A DNA stretch of 64,000 nt, taken from Bog-950 sp035299425 (GTDB lineage: Bacteria; Bacteroidota; Bacteroidia; Chitinophagales; LD1). Location: contig DATGWP010000227.1 in the NCBI GenBank assembly GCA_035299425.1, forward strand, positions 1 to 64,000, in the 5' to 3' direction. The notes under the pieces were generated by a model. The model did not search any database, had not been told where the DNA came from, and saw only the letters and a program-made list of their open reading frames with translations. A program made the position numbers and the translations under genes. Shown here piece after piece: positions 50,631 through 61,100 of this stretch (positions are counted from its first letter, which is position 1; each line of letters begins with the position of its first letter).

Positions 50631-50685
50631 TACCGGTGGCTGAAACCACCGGCAGCCTGATAAATGGAATAAATTCATCTATTTA
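50631..50685. repeat. Dispersed repeat, copy C, with hairpin
   Basis: ACCGGTGG-CTGAAA-CCACCGG gives a 7-bp stem (TA flank), then GCAGCCTGATAAATGG and CATCTATTTA. It is the longest of the three copies. Confidence 0.6.
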
Positions 50686-50705
50686 ATTGCGGACTGGAAG
50701 TCCGC
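50686..50705. repeat. Dispersed hairpin GCGGACT-gga-AGTCCGC, second copy
   Basis: Identical 20 bp to the element at 41203-41222. It lies about 50 bp before the radical SAM start. Confidence 0.7.
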
Positions 50706-50755
50706 CAATGAAGAACCAAAAACCCCTTAAATGCATTTGTTGTTATTTTCACCGG

Positions 50756-51772
50756 ATGCATAGGGCAGATGTAGTCAATTTTATAAGTAAGCTTAGTCCG
50801 CGGAAAATAGGCAATGCGGCCAGTGTGCTGTCGTCGTTCTATGTATCTAAGTGGAGCGGCAGGGCGGTGCAGTATGGTGTGCCGTTTAATGTGAGTATAG
50901 AGCCTACTACTACCTGCAACCTGGGTTGCCCCGAGTGCCCGAGCGGATTGAAAAACTTCACCCGGCCCACCGGTAACCTTGATTATGATTTTTATAAGCG
51001 CACAGTAGATGAAATAGGCGACAAGCTGATTTATCTCTACTTCTATTTTCAGGGTGAGCCGTATATGCACCCTAAGTTTTTAGAGTTGGTGAAGTATGCG
51101 GCGCAGAAAAACATTTACACGGTTACGAGTACCAACGCGCATTTTTTAACGGAGCGCAAAGCGCGCGAAACTGTAGAGAGCGGGTTGGACAGGATATTGA
51201 TTTCGATAGACGGCACTACGCAGGATACTTATGAGCAATACCGCATAGGTGGCAGTTTAGAGAAGGTGATAGAAGGAACTAAAAACCTGGTGAAGGCGCG
51301 TAAAGAGCTGAACTCTAAAACACCGCATATTGCTTTCCAGTTTTTGGTGGTAAAGCCTAACGAACACCAGATAGAAGATGTGAAAAAACTGGCGGCAGAA
51401 ATTGGTGTAGATGAAGTGAAATTAAAAACCGCGCAGGTATATGATTTTGAAAATGGCAATGACCTAATACCTACTATTGACCAGTACGCACGCTATAAAA
51501 AACAAAGCAACGGTAAATACAAGATTAAAAATGAATTGCTGAACCACTGCTGGAAACTATGGCACAGTGCCGTAATAACCTGGGATGGTAAAATTGTGCC
51601 TTGCTGTTTTGATAAAGATGCGCAGCACCAGCTGGGCGACCTGCATACCAAATCCTTTGGACAGATATGGCAGAGTGAATTATATCAATCATTCCGCTCG
51701 CGCATATTGAAGAGCCGTAAGGAGATTGATATCTGTACTAATTGCAGTGAGGGGACGAAGGTGTGGGCGTAG
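50756..51772 (+). CDS. Radical SAM protein with SPASM-type C-terminus
   Basis: The ATG at MHRADVVNFISKLSPRK gives 338 residues; earlier starts (ATG 48 bp upstream, TTG further) would add a Cys-rich leader encoded from a dispersed hairpin. The [4Fe-4S] motif is CNLGCPEC inside IEPTTTCNLGCPECPSGL. The C-terminus carries SPASM cysteines: HCWKLW, VPCCFDKDAQHQLGDLH and ICTNC. SPASM proteins modify peptides or proteins or act on other substrates. No precursor peptide is recognised nearby. Related Bacteroidota proteins occur widely; activity is unknown. Confidence 0.92.
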   Translation: MHRADVVNFISKLSPRKIGNAASVLSSFYVSKWSGRAVQYGVPFNVSIEPTTTCNLGCPECPSGLKNFTRPTGNLDYDFYKRTVDEIGDKLIYLYFYFQGEPYMHPKFLELVKYAAQKNIYTVTSTNAHFLTERKARETVESGLDRILISIDGTTQDTYEQYRIGGSLEKVIEGTKNLVKARKELNSKTPHIAFQFLVVKPNEHQIEDVKKLAAEIGVDEVKLKTAQVYDFENGNDLIPTIDQYARYKKQSNGKYKIKNELLNHCWKLWHSAVITWDGKIVPCCFDKDAQHQLGDLHTKSFGQIWQSELYQSFRSRILKSRKEIDICTNCSEGTKVWA

Positions 51773-51831
51773 AAGGCTATGCTGATAAAAGTTTATCGAT
51801 TCATGATAATTAAGCGCAAGTAAATAGGTTT

Positions 51832-51859
51832 TCCACTTTTTGCTTGACCAAAAAGTGGA
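51832..51859. repeat. Inverted repeat TCCACTTTTTG-cttgac-CAAAAAGTGGA
   Basis: The stem is perfect over 11 bp. It is followed by GCAAAAACTCAAGCCCTG, the beginning of a segment of dispersed-repeat character. Confidence 0.6.
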
Positions 51860-52143
51860 GCAAAAACTCAAGCCCTGTATGAAAACCTGCCTAAAATTTC
51901 CTCCCCCACGCGCATGAAAAAAAAACTCGGCACACCAGTTAGTCATAATTGGATAATGTGTGTTGGCCTCAAACAGTTTTTTCATCTCTTGCCCAGCTTC
52001 GAGGAAATTTTACTCATAACTCTGTTTGATTTTTTAATGAATTCGTGAATCCATTTGCATCTATCTATTTTTATGAAGCAAATGGATTTTACGGCGTTTT
52101 CATAAGGGGCGTTGAGAGCAGTAGACGGTATATCAGTAAAAAA

Positions 52144-52176
52144 AGAAGTTCCACTTTTTGAAAAAGTGGAACTTCT
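52144..52176. terminator. Palindromic hairpin AGAAGTTCCACTTTTT-g-AAAAAGTGGAACTTCT
   Basis: A perfect 16-bp stem with a 1-base centre, a close relative of the element at 63059-63091. It follows the PKD-protein stop on the minus strand by about 50 bp and could act as its terminator. Confidence 0.65.
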
Positions 52177-52180
52177 GAAA

Positions 52181-52223
52181 AGACGCCAGCATGGCGTCTC
52201 TACAATAGCGCGAGCATCGCGAC
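52181..52223. repeat. Two tandem hairpins ending in CTCTAC
   Basis: AGACGCCA-gca-TGGCGTCT (52181-52199) and CGCGA-gca-TCGCG (52209-52221) each end in CTCTAC, and both centre on GCAT. They resemble REP-like elements dispersed in many Bacteroidota. Confidence 0.6.
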
Positions 52224-52224
52224 T

Positions 52225-55200
52225 CTACTTAACTAACATCCGTTTCAAGCCAACACCTTCTTCGGTTTTCAGTTGAATGAAATAGATGCCGGTAGAGAAT
52301 TTCTTGTTGGTGATGAAGAATTCCTGGCGGCCGTATTTGGTTTCGAGCAAGCGGAAGTCAACCACACGGCCAAGGGCATCGGTTACTTTCATTTCGGCAG
52401 GGCCGGTTTTGTCGGCTTCAACAGTAAGTGTAAACGAGCCATCGTTAGGGTTAGGATATACAGTCCAGCTTTCATCGCTGAGGCCTGCTATGCCTACGTG
52501 GGTATGGTCTATGCAGGCCGTATCGGCACAACCGGCACCGTTGCTTACCACTACGCAATAGAAACCTGTAACCGATGGTGTGTAGAACTGGTTGGTAGCA
52601 CCGGCTATAGGGCTGCCACCCGGATAACCGTTATACCATTGGTAGCTCATGCCACCTGGCAGGGCCAACAGTGTATTGCCGTTTTGCGAAACCGTAGCCA
52701 CCGGTGGAGCAAATACGCAGATAGTATCTACACAATCTTTGGTGCCCGGCAGGTTGTTATTGATAATACAAATAACCTGGTGGCAACCCGGAGTAGTGTA
52801 AGTAACTGTATGCGGGCCGGGGCCTGATGCCGTAGCCGGCGAACCGTTCTGGAACTGCCAGAAGAAAGTTAAACCGGTTGGGTTGCCGCCATAGCTAAAT
52901 GTGCTGCTTTGTCCCACGCAGATAGAATCATCAAAATCGAGATGGCAATTAGGCACATCGGTTTTGCGGCAACTTAGGTTAAAGCAAATAGTTGTGTCCT
53001 TACATATCTGTGTGCCATTACGCATAATATATGTGATACACAAAATAGTATCGGCTGGGCCGGTAGGGGTATAGAAACCACTGATAATAGCTGTGCTGCC
53101 GTTTAATACCAGAGGGTTAGGCCCCAGTATAGTAGTGTTAGGGCTGGTTTGCATCAGCATGGTTCCGCAGCCGTTAATGATGATATTGAAATTAAACTGC
53201 ACACCGGTGGGGCCTTGTTTACACCATACCGAATCGCTGATGTAATTGAAGTAACAGCAGGTGGTATCTACATGTTCATCGCATGGTGGCAGTATGACAC
53301 AATCGGTGTCGCTGTAGCAACATATTAATTCGTTGTGCATGGAGTCATGCTCTAAAATATGAGAGCGGAAGCAAAGTGTATCGCCCGGTGTTCCATTGTA
53401 AATGGTAGTTGATAATTGTGGCGATGTGCCGCCGGCCGGTATATTTACAAATACCACTGCAGGCGCAAAGGCCACATTGAGGTGCGGTTGCAATATCTCA
53501 AGGTTAACCTGGCTTACAGGCATTGCCGACTGATTAGTTACATGATAATACAACACATGGTTTCCGTTTGTATCACAAGCCACGCTATCTATCCAGAAAT
53601 CGGCGCAGAGGCTATCGCATGGATATAAAGTAAGGTTAAGGTCGCCGGTAGTATCTGTGCAGCCAAAGGCATTGTTTACTATAACCGAGTAACTGCCGCT
53701 GGTGCTGGTAGTATAGGTTTGCGCGTTGGCCCCCAAAATGATATTGCCATTTAATAACCACTGATATGTATAGCCCGCACCGTAAGGGCCCACAATAGTA
53801 TAAGGCGCGCAGGTATCAAAACATCCTTCGTAGAAAGTGCAAAGCTCGGGCAACGGATTGACGGTAACACATAAGGTGGCATTGTTGCTGCAGCCAAAGG
53901 TATCGGTGGCCATTACACCATAGCAGCCGTTTTCGGTTACATAAATAGTGTCGGTTACTTCACCGGTGGTCCACTCCAGCGTAACGCTTGGGTCGGGGTG
54001 CGAGGCGAAGAGAATAATTGTATCGCCCTGGCAAACCGTAGTAACCGTAAGCGGTGTAATAACCGGTGGCACCGGTGGCTGGTGCACCGTGATAACATAA
54101 GGCAACGAAGTATCGCCGCAACCGGTGCTGGTATCGGTAACTATTACCTGGTAAGTAAACACGCCCACACCGGTTAAGGTGCTGTTTACAAATACCGAAC
54201 TAAAGGTAGAGCCGTTGGCATTAGGATCGTTGCTTATCCAGCTATATGTCCAGTTGGGATTATAGGTTACGCTCAGGTTGGTAAACTCGCCCAAACACAA
54301 ATCGGCATCGCCGCTATTAATAATAATAGCCGGTGGTGCATTGTTTACTATAATGCGGATAAAGGTTACGTAAGGACAACCACCAGCATCGGTCATAGTT
54401 AATGAATAGATACCGGTAGATGTAACGGTGATAGAATCGTTGGTTGAGTTGTTGCTCCAGAGATACGTACAAGTACCGCAGGTGGGGGCTACCAGCAATA
54501 CATTGGTGCCGGCACAAACAATGGTATCGGGGTAAGCGGTAATGTTGCCACTGAGAGTAGGCGCCGCTACCGGTATGCTTTGTATGGTAGTATCGTAGCA
54601 GCCATATATATCGTGCACTATGAGGGTATCGCTGTAAGTGCCCGATGGGGTGTAGGTATGGAAAGGGTTTTGATTGAGCGAGGTGCCGCCATCGCCAAAC
54701 GCCCATTGCCAGTAATTGATAGATGCAAAAGAGCCATCGGTAAACTGAACCGGTTGCCCCACACAATTTGGCCCGCTGAAAGTGAATGCAGCGGTAGGCT
54801 GTATAGGTACTGTTACGGTATCGGTAATAGTATCGGTGCACAGCGAATTGGTAACTACCAATGTAACCGTATAGGTGCCCGGTGAAGCGTATAGGTGGCA
54901 AGGGTCTTGTAAGGTTGATGATGTAAGATCGCCAAAGAACCACTGCCAACCGGTGATGTTGTTGCCGGCGGTGTAGGTACTCATATCGGTAAAGCAAACA
55001 GAATCGTTAAAACATCCCGTAGCAAAATCGAACTTAGCGGATAGTGGAATTTCTATGTGTGCGGTATCGCTTAGCAGGCACGAGTCGGTCATACTTGCAT
55101 TGTACACATAACCGGTAAGTGTAACCAGATAGAAACCCGCCTGCGCATAATTGCGCGTGGGGCTTATAGCATTAGAGCCTGAGAAGTCGCCAAAATTCCA

Positions 55201-57885
55201 GCTAAAGGAAGAAGAGTTGGCGTTAACCGATGTATTGGTAAACTGTATAGGGTTGCAGCTGGTATGCGTAAAGCTGATATTGCCATTAAAGTTACAAGTA
55301 CCCGGCCCTGAGCCATTGCAGCTATCTACATTTATTACCAGCGTGTTGGATAAAGCGGTGCAGCCATTGCTAACATCGGTAACTGTAACGGCGTAATTGC
55401 CGGCCGCGCTAAAGTTTCGGCACTGTGTTGTAGGGCCGCCTACGTTCCAGGCATACGTATAGTTAGGATTGCCCAGCGCACACATGTTTACAATAAACGG
55501 CTGGCCTATGCAGTAAGCCAGGTTGTGGAAGGTGCTGATGCTGGCGGTAGGCCCGCTTACATACTGCACATTAATTTGCGAAAGCGCCGTACATGTATTG
55601 GCACCGGTTACGGTTACCTGGTATAAACCATCTACAAAAATAGTAGTGGGGTTAGCTACAGATGAGTAACCACCCGGCCCGCTCCACTGATAGGTAGCAC
55701 CGCCCAACGCCTGCAACTGTGCACTGCCACCAGCACACAGGCTGCTAAGCTGGGTTACCGTAGGTATAGGTGCAGGGTTGATAAGAATAAAAACAGAGCT
55801 ACTCACATTGACACCACACACATTTACAGCCAATGTAACCGTAACTGTTTGCGGCGCATTGTTGCCCCACTGTATTTGCGACGATGCGCTGGTAGGCGAT
55901 AAGAATGAGCCGGAGTTGGCGGGATTAACCGACCACTGATAAGTAGTGCCCGGCGGGTATATATTGCTAACCGAGAGGGTATTGGTAGCATTGGCACATA
56001 CCATTGCCGGTGCATTGATAACCGGTGGCCCTACCGGTGCAGGGTAAACGTTTTGCACAGTAGTGTCTGAATTGCAGAAAGGCGAATTAGGCATTTGCGC
56101 ATAGGCGCGAACAATAAACGGCGGCGTGTTGCCCCATAGCACAGTAAGGCAATTGCCCACACCGCTCACCGGTGTGCCACCCGTAATAATCCAGTTAACG
56201 GTACCGGTAGCCGTAGCACAGTAGTTAACCGAGCTATTGGCACATACAATAGTATCGCCGGTAATAACCGGAGCCACGGGCGCTGCCACTACCCGCACTA
56301 TTGTATAGGCTGTATCGTTACAACTCTGGTTAGGGTTTACAGGCCATGCCTTTATAGTGTAAAGCCCAGGTGTATTCAGCCAGTTTACGGTGATAGAAGG
56401 GGCCGGGCCACCGGGTATTATTACGGGACCGGTAGGAGAAACAGACCATAAGCACACTACCGAGTTAGAAGCAGAGAAGTTAGCCAGTGTATTAGCGCAC
56501 ACTACTGTTTGCCCGAAAATTTCTAACCGCGGGCGCACGCGAATTACAAACTGGGCCGTGCCACCACAACGTAAAAACGAATCGTAGAAAGCTACGGTAA
56601 GTGTATCGTTGCAGGGGCCTACAAAATTGCCCCAGCAAATTTCTACTTCGTTGCAGCAAACAGAATCGCTTAGCACACCGCAGGCACCGCTGTTAAGGCT
56701 CCAGGTGTAGCCTGCACCACTAAAAGCGGGCAGGGTATATTTTTCGCAATCGCCGGGGCATACTTTATTAGCACCGCTTATTACGGCAGTGGTAGGTACA
56801 AGCGGGATATAGGCATAGGTAGTATCGCTGCATAAGCCTACACAGCCGGTAACTACCAAACCGAGTGTACCTATCTGGCCGGGACCCCAGGCTACGTTAA
56901 CCGATGGCAGGTTGTTAGGCCCGATGATAGTGCCGCCGATGGCAAACCAATTGTAGATACAACCCACACCACCAGCAGTGCTATAGGTAGCTGTATCGAA
57001 AGCACATAAGGTAGATGGACAGGTAATAGTTGGGCCGGGCAATGCATCAATATTAATTACACTGGTAAACGTATCGGTGCAGTGGCAATCGTTCATGGCT
57101 ATAAGCGTGATAGTGTAAGTACCGGCTACCGCATAAGCATGTGTTGGGTTGGTAGCAGTAGAGTTTCCGCCATCGCCAAAATACCATTGGTAAGATGTAG
57201 CACCTGTAGAAAGATTAGTAAACAACACCGGCGAGTTGCGGCACGCGTTGGTCTGGTGTGTAAAGTTAGCCGTAGGCAGGTTCACCTTCTCTATACATAT
57301 AGTAGATGAATCGGTGCAGCCCCATTGGTTGGTTTCGTATACAATTAAATTGCCGATAATGCTGGAGTCCCAGGTTACAGTAACGCTGTTGGTATTGATA
57401 CCGGTGGCACTCAACGCACCGGTTACTACCCACTGATAAGTGCTGCCGGGATTAAGCTGCGTAGAATATGTAATGGTAGATAGTTTGCAGACCTTCTCGC
57501 AGTTGACACGCTCCTGGCCCTGACCGGCAGAACCTGTATGGCCCGTATCGGAAGGGCAGCCGGGGTATGGCACGTGTGTAATTAAAGGAGATGGCTTAGG
57601 ATGTATAACCACATTAAGCGTATGAAAAGCCGAAGGGCCAAATTGTGTAACCACAATGGTGCCTGTGCCTGCTGCCCCCCACTGTATTACCAGCGAATCG
57701 GTGGTTAATATGGTTAGTGGCGTTCCGCCGGTTACGCTCCAGCTATAGCTGGCGCCTGAAATATAGGGAACATAATAAGTTACTTTTTCACCGGCGCAAA
57801 CAGTATCGGCTCCTGTAACCGCGGCCATAGCAGGTTGTGTTGCAAAAAATAACAGGAATGCTAACAGGGTAAAGGTTTGTTTCAT
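52225..57885 (-). CDS. Giant PKD-repeat surface protein with type A T9SS domain
   Basis: The 1886-residue protein has a signal peptide (ending AMAAV) and many PKD and Ig-like repeats. At least four PKD units are obvious (for example WYFGDGGNSTATNPTHAY, WNFGDFSGSNAISPTRNY, WFFGDLTSSTLQDPCHLY, WAFGDGGTSLNQNPFHTY), with many VCAG-type Ig units between. The C-terminus is a type A T9SS sorting domain (VYPNPNDGSFTLTVE, MKVTDALGRVVDFRL, GIYFIQLKTEEGVG). It is expected to be a long surface stalk for adhesion or gliding. The next gene, of similar type, is on the same strand. Confidence 0.92.
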   Translation of the reverse strand: MKQTFTLLAFLLFFATQPAMAAVTGADTVCAGEKVTYYVPYISGASYSWSVTGGTPLTILTTDSLVIQWGAAGTGTIVVTQFGPSAFHTLNVVIHPKPSPLITHVPYPGCPSDTGHTGSAGQGQERVNCEKVCKLSTITYSTQLNPGSTYQWVVTGALSATGINTNSVTVTWDSSIIGNLIVYETNQWGCTDSSTICIEKVNLPTANFTHQTNACRNSPVLFTNLSTGATSYQWYFGDGGNSTATNPTHAYAVAGTYTITLIAMNDCHCTDTFTSVINIDALPGPTITCPSTLCAFDTATYSTAGGVGCIYNWFAIGGTIIGPNNLPSVNVAWGPGQIGTLGLVVTGCVGLCSDTTYAYIPLVPTTAVISGANKVCPGDCEKYTLPAFSGAGYTWSLNSGACGVLSDSVCCNEVEICWGNFVGPCNDTLTVAFYDSFLRCGGTAQFVIRVRPRLEIFGQTVVCANTLANFSASNSVVCLWSVSPTGPVIIPGGPAPSITVNWLNTPGLYTIKAWPVNPNQSCNDTAYTIVRVVAAPVAPVITGDTIVCANSSVNYCATATGTVNWIITGGTPVSGVGNCLTVLWGNTPPFIVRAYAQMPNSPFCNSDTTVQNVYPAPVGPPVINAPAMVCANATNTLSVSNIYPPGTTYQWSVNPANSGSFLSPTSASSQIQWGNNAPQTVTVTLAVNVCGVNVSSSVFILINPAPIPTVTQLSSLCAGGSAQLQALGGATYQWSGPGGYSSVANPTTIFVDGLYQVTVTGANTCTALSQINVQYVSGPTASISTFHNLAYCIGQPFIVNMCALGNPNYTYAWNVGGPTTQCRNFSAAGNYAVTVTDVSNGCTALSNTLVINVDSCNGSGPGTCNFNGNISFTHTSCNPIQFTNTSVNANSSSFSWNFGDFSGSNAISPTRNYAQAGFYLVTLTGYVYNASMTDSCLLSDTAHIEIPLSAKFDFATGCFNDSVCFTDMSTYTAGNNITGWQWFFGDLTSSTLQDPCHLYASPGTYTVTLVVTNSLCTDTITDTVTVPIQPTAAFTFSGPNCVGQPVQFTDGSFASINYWQWAFGDGGTSLNQNPFHTYTPSGTYSDTLIVHDIYGCYDTTIQSIPVAAPTLSGNITAYPDTIVCAGTNVLLVAPTCGTCTYLWSNNSTNDSITVTSTGIYSLTMTDAGGCPYVTFIRIIVNNAPPAIIINSGDADLCLGEFTNLSVTYNPNWTYSWISNDPNANGSTFSSVFVNSTLTGVGVFTYQVIVTDTSTGCGDTSLPYVITVHQPPVPPVITPLTVTTVCQGDTIILFASHPDPSVTLEWTTGEVTDTIYVTENGCYGVMATDTFGCSNNATLCVTVNPLPELCTFYEGCFDTCAPYTIVGPYGAGYTYQWLLNGNIILGANAQTYTTSTSGSYSVIVNNAFGCTDTTGDLNLTLYPCDSLCADFWIDSVACDTNGNHVLYYHVTNQSAMPVSQVNLEILQPHLNVAFAPAVVFVNIPAGGTSPQLSTTIYNGTPGDTLCFRSHILEHDSMHNELICCYSDTDCVILPPCDEHVDTTCCYFNYISDSVWCKQGPTGVQFNFNIIINGCGTMLMQTSPNTTILGPNPLVLNGSTAIISGFYTPTGPADTILCITYIMRNGTQICKDTTICFNLSCRKTDVPNCHLDFDDSICVGQSSTFSYGGNPTGLTFFWQFQNGSPATASGPGPHTVTYTTPGCHQVICIINNNLPGTKDCVDTICVFAPPVATVSQNGNTLLALPGGMSYQWYNGYPGGSPIAGATNQFYTPSVTGFYCVVVSNGAGCADTACIDHTHVGIAGLSDESWTVYPNPNDGSFTLTVEADKTGPAEMKVTDALGRVVDFRLLETKYGRQEFFITNKKFSTGIYFIQLKTEEGVGLKRMLVK

Positions 57886-57939
57886 AATGGGGCTTTAGGT
57901 TAGCTTAAAGATAGAATGAGTATCTACAAAAAAGAAAAA

Positions 57940-57964
57940 TGCCACCCTCTTTTTGCGGGTGGCA
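57940..57964 (-). terminator. Rho-independent terminator of the SprB-repeat gene
   Basis: TGCCACCC-tctttttgc-GGGTGGCA has a perfect 8-bp stem and on the minus strand is followed by TTTTTCTTTTTT. It lies 145 bp after the stop. Confidence 0.75.
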
Positions 57965-58109
57965 AATTAAATGTAAGTTGAATGATTGGTTTTCTAAAGT
58001 AAAATTGCAACTAATGTGTGTGTAAAAAAATATTTATATGGCATTGCAAGAGTGGCGCAATATTAGACAGCATCAATAGTGACCACTATATTTTACAGCG
58101 CATCCCCTC

Positions 58110-61100
58110 CTATTTACCTACTAAAAATCTTTTCACAGCAAATTTGCGTTCGCCATTATGCAGATTTAAAAGATACATGCCGCCTGGTAAATCGGTGACA
58201 GACAATTGTATTCTATTAAAGCCTGTTGTAACATTTATTGTTGTTGCGATTACTTTCTGACCCAGCAGGTTTTCTATATCCATATTCATTTTGCCTTCCC
58301 TAGTGCTCTCAAATTCTACATTCAGCAAGCCGCTGGTGGGGTTTGGATAAAGCCTGACTACAGGTGCAGCTACTTCTTCGATCTGGTTAGGCACTTCAAT
58401 AGTGTTCAATACCTCGTTAGTTATAATAGGCGCATTGTAATCGAAATAGATAGCGGCGCGGTTTTGTATCTGCGTGCCGTTGGCCAGGTTAGGGCGCTGC
58501 TTTACGTAGAAAGAAACGAAGCCATGACTATTAGGTTCATCGCTGGTGCTATCGGGCAGATAAATGTTATCGAAATAAAAACCCAGATGCTTGTTCTGTA
58601 AAAAATCGGGGCGCACATTATGCGATGCAATAATGCGCTCTACACTACCCGGGTTTACATCGCTATCAAGTGTATCTATTATCAAAACATTTTGTGCGTA
58701 GAAAGTGCCTGTATTTTGAAAACGGATGGTATAGTGCAGGAACGAGTCTTCGCGGGTAATAAAACCCTGCGCGGTCAATCCTTTAGGCGATACTTTCTTG
58801 TCGTTGGGGTCGTAAGAACCCACTACCGGTGTAGAGGTACAGTAATCGTTATTTACAAAGTTCACATCGTTCTGCACCGGTGTAATATGAGCGCAGTTGG
58901 TAATATCGGTACCCAGCGCTACAGTAGCGTCGGTATTAAATACAATTTGAAACAAGCTGCCTGCTCCCGGCAGCAGACCGTTGGCAAAGTTTGAGAAAAT
59001 GATCTTGTGGTTAGCAGGGTCCAGTGTATAGTTAGCCGAGTTTATGCTGGTAGAAACAAATGTTTCATCGCTATCATACTCAAATTCAATTACAGGATTC
59101 ATAGTTATGTTGCCGCGGTTGCCGTAGTGTACATATACGGTATGGTTAAAGCCCGGCCTTGGCACAGTAAGAAAAGTAGCTTCTGTCCACAAATCGTTGG
59201 CGGCACGCACGGTATCGAAAAAATCGTTGTCAACTGAATTTTGACCCGCTGTAAGGCCCATCAGCACTATAGGCCCTACGGGACAATTTTGAAAAGTATG
59301 ATAAGGCAGTGTATGGTTAAGCGCATAGTTGCCCGGTGGCAGTATGAATGAGTAAGCGCCATTGGCGTCGGTAAAATCGTAATAGCCGGGTATAGCCTGC
59401 ACATTTATATTAGGAATACCTACATCGCCGGTGGTAAGGGCGCAATCTTTATCCATATCGTTAATTACACGGCCCGATACCTGTGCGGCGCACGATAAGC
59501 TTTGGTAACCTATACTAACCGGATAGCTGCTAGCCTGGCAACCGTTGGCATCGGTAGCATAAGCGCGGTACTGAAACCCTGCCGAAAGGCCGGTAGCCGT
59601 AGGGCCATTCTGCCCGTTGCTCCATTGGTAAGTTACCGGTTGTGCAGCATTAAATGCCACCACAGTGGCAGAGCCATCGTTGGTAAAAATACAGCTGGCG
59701 TTAGTAGGCGCTACATTCAGCGACATGTTAGAGTATTTGTTTACGCAAGCGCCCTTTACAGTAGAGCAGCCGTTGGCATCGGTAACTGTAACATAATAGC
59801 CACCGGCTACTACACCGGTAATCTGCTGCGTGGCAAAGCCATTACTCCAGTTAAAAGTATAAGGTGCGGTACCGCCAGCAATATAACTGCTGACGTTCCC
59901 GGTAGCAGTGTTGCACAATGCCGGTGATGAATACAAAGTGACACTCACAATGTTTTGATACTGTATGCTTGTATGATAAGCACCGGTGCAGCCGTTGGCA
60001 TCGGTAACGGTGCAGGTATACATACCCACTGCAAGACCGGTGGCGGTTTGGGTAGTTTGCGCCGGGGTGGTGCTCCACTTATAGGTATATGGGCCGGTAG
60101 AACCGGTAACAGTAGCTGTGGCAGAACCGGTAGGCGATGTACAGGACGTGTTGGTGCGCGTGATGTTTACGGTATACGACGGCACATTGTCGATATAAGC
60201 ACTGGCGGCCACTGTGCAGCCCGAAGTATCGCTTACAGTAACCGAGTAATAACCCTGCGACAACTGGGTAACAGAGCTGGCACTTGTACCATTAGACCAT
60301 GCATAGCTATAGGGTGGTGTACCCAGCAGAGGGGTTAGTGTTATGGTGCCGCTATCGTTATTGCATTTCTCATTGGTCTTTACCAGGTTAGGTTGTATGG
60401 GCGATGTATAGCCTACATACACACTCAGGGCACGCATACAATTATTGGCATCTAACACGGTGCCCTGGTAGCTGCCTACCGAAAGCCCTGTGGCCGTTAT
60501 TGTAGTTTGCTGTGGTACAGTGTTCCACAGATAAGTATATGGCGGCACGCCGCTTTGCGGTATAATAGTGGCGGTGCCGTTGTTAAGATTGCACAGCTCT
60601 GCCGTGCTGGTGCTGGTGGCATTTATTGGCAAATCGTTGGCAATGTTTACTACGCGTGTTACGGCACAGTTAGTGGCATCGTTAATAGTAACCCGATAGG
60701 TGCCGCCGAGTAGATTGCCTACCGAGTCGGTAGTTTGTGGTGGCACAGTGCTCCACTGGTAAGTAAACGGAGATACACCACCGCCGGTAATGTGCACGGC
60801 GGCACTGCCCAACTGCGGGCAGTGGTGCGGGTGCGAGGTAATATTAAATGCATAAGTAGCGCTATCCATAATAGTAAAAGGAATAGTATCGCCGCCCCAC
60901 CAATTGGTGTAGTACATGAGTACACAGCCGGATGCATCCCTAACCTGCAAATGATAATTACCGGCTGATAAGTTGTGCAGTGTATCGCCACCAATAGTAT
61001 GATTCCAAATTATATTAAAGGGAGGTGTGCCGGTTAAACTGTCTATCCATGCAGCACCATTGCCGGCACCGCAAATTTCAGGCGTGGTTCTTACCACGCC

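Larger units (their letters stand above)
51773..52224. other. Intergenic region with palindromes and dispersed sequence
   Basis: No supported gene is present. The region holds an inverted repeat at 51832-51859, a perfect 16-bp palindrome at 52144-52176 and paired hairpins at 52181-52223, described separately. Confidence 0.5.

Noticed and set aside
50601..50660. 19-residue peptide (MASQEGCNIF...) before the radical SAM gene as precursor
   Set aside because: Its second half lies inside dispersed repeat copy C and its start has no clear support, so it is probably chance.
51689..51985. 98-residue minus-strand frame
   Set aside because: It overlaps the radical SAM 3' end and the dispersed sequence; it lacks a coding pattern.
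54317..54997. 226-residue minus-strand frame in the PKD gene region
   Set aside because: Tyr/Arg/His-rich shadow of the true frame on the same strand.
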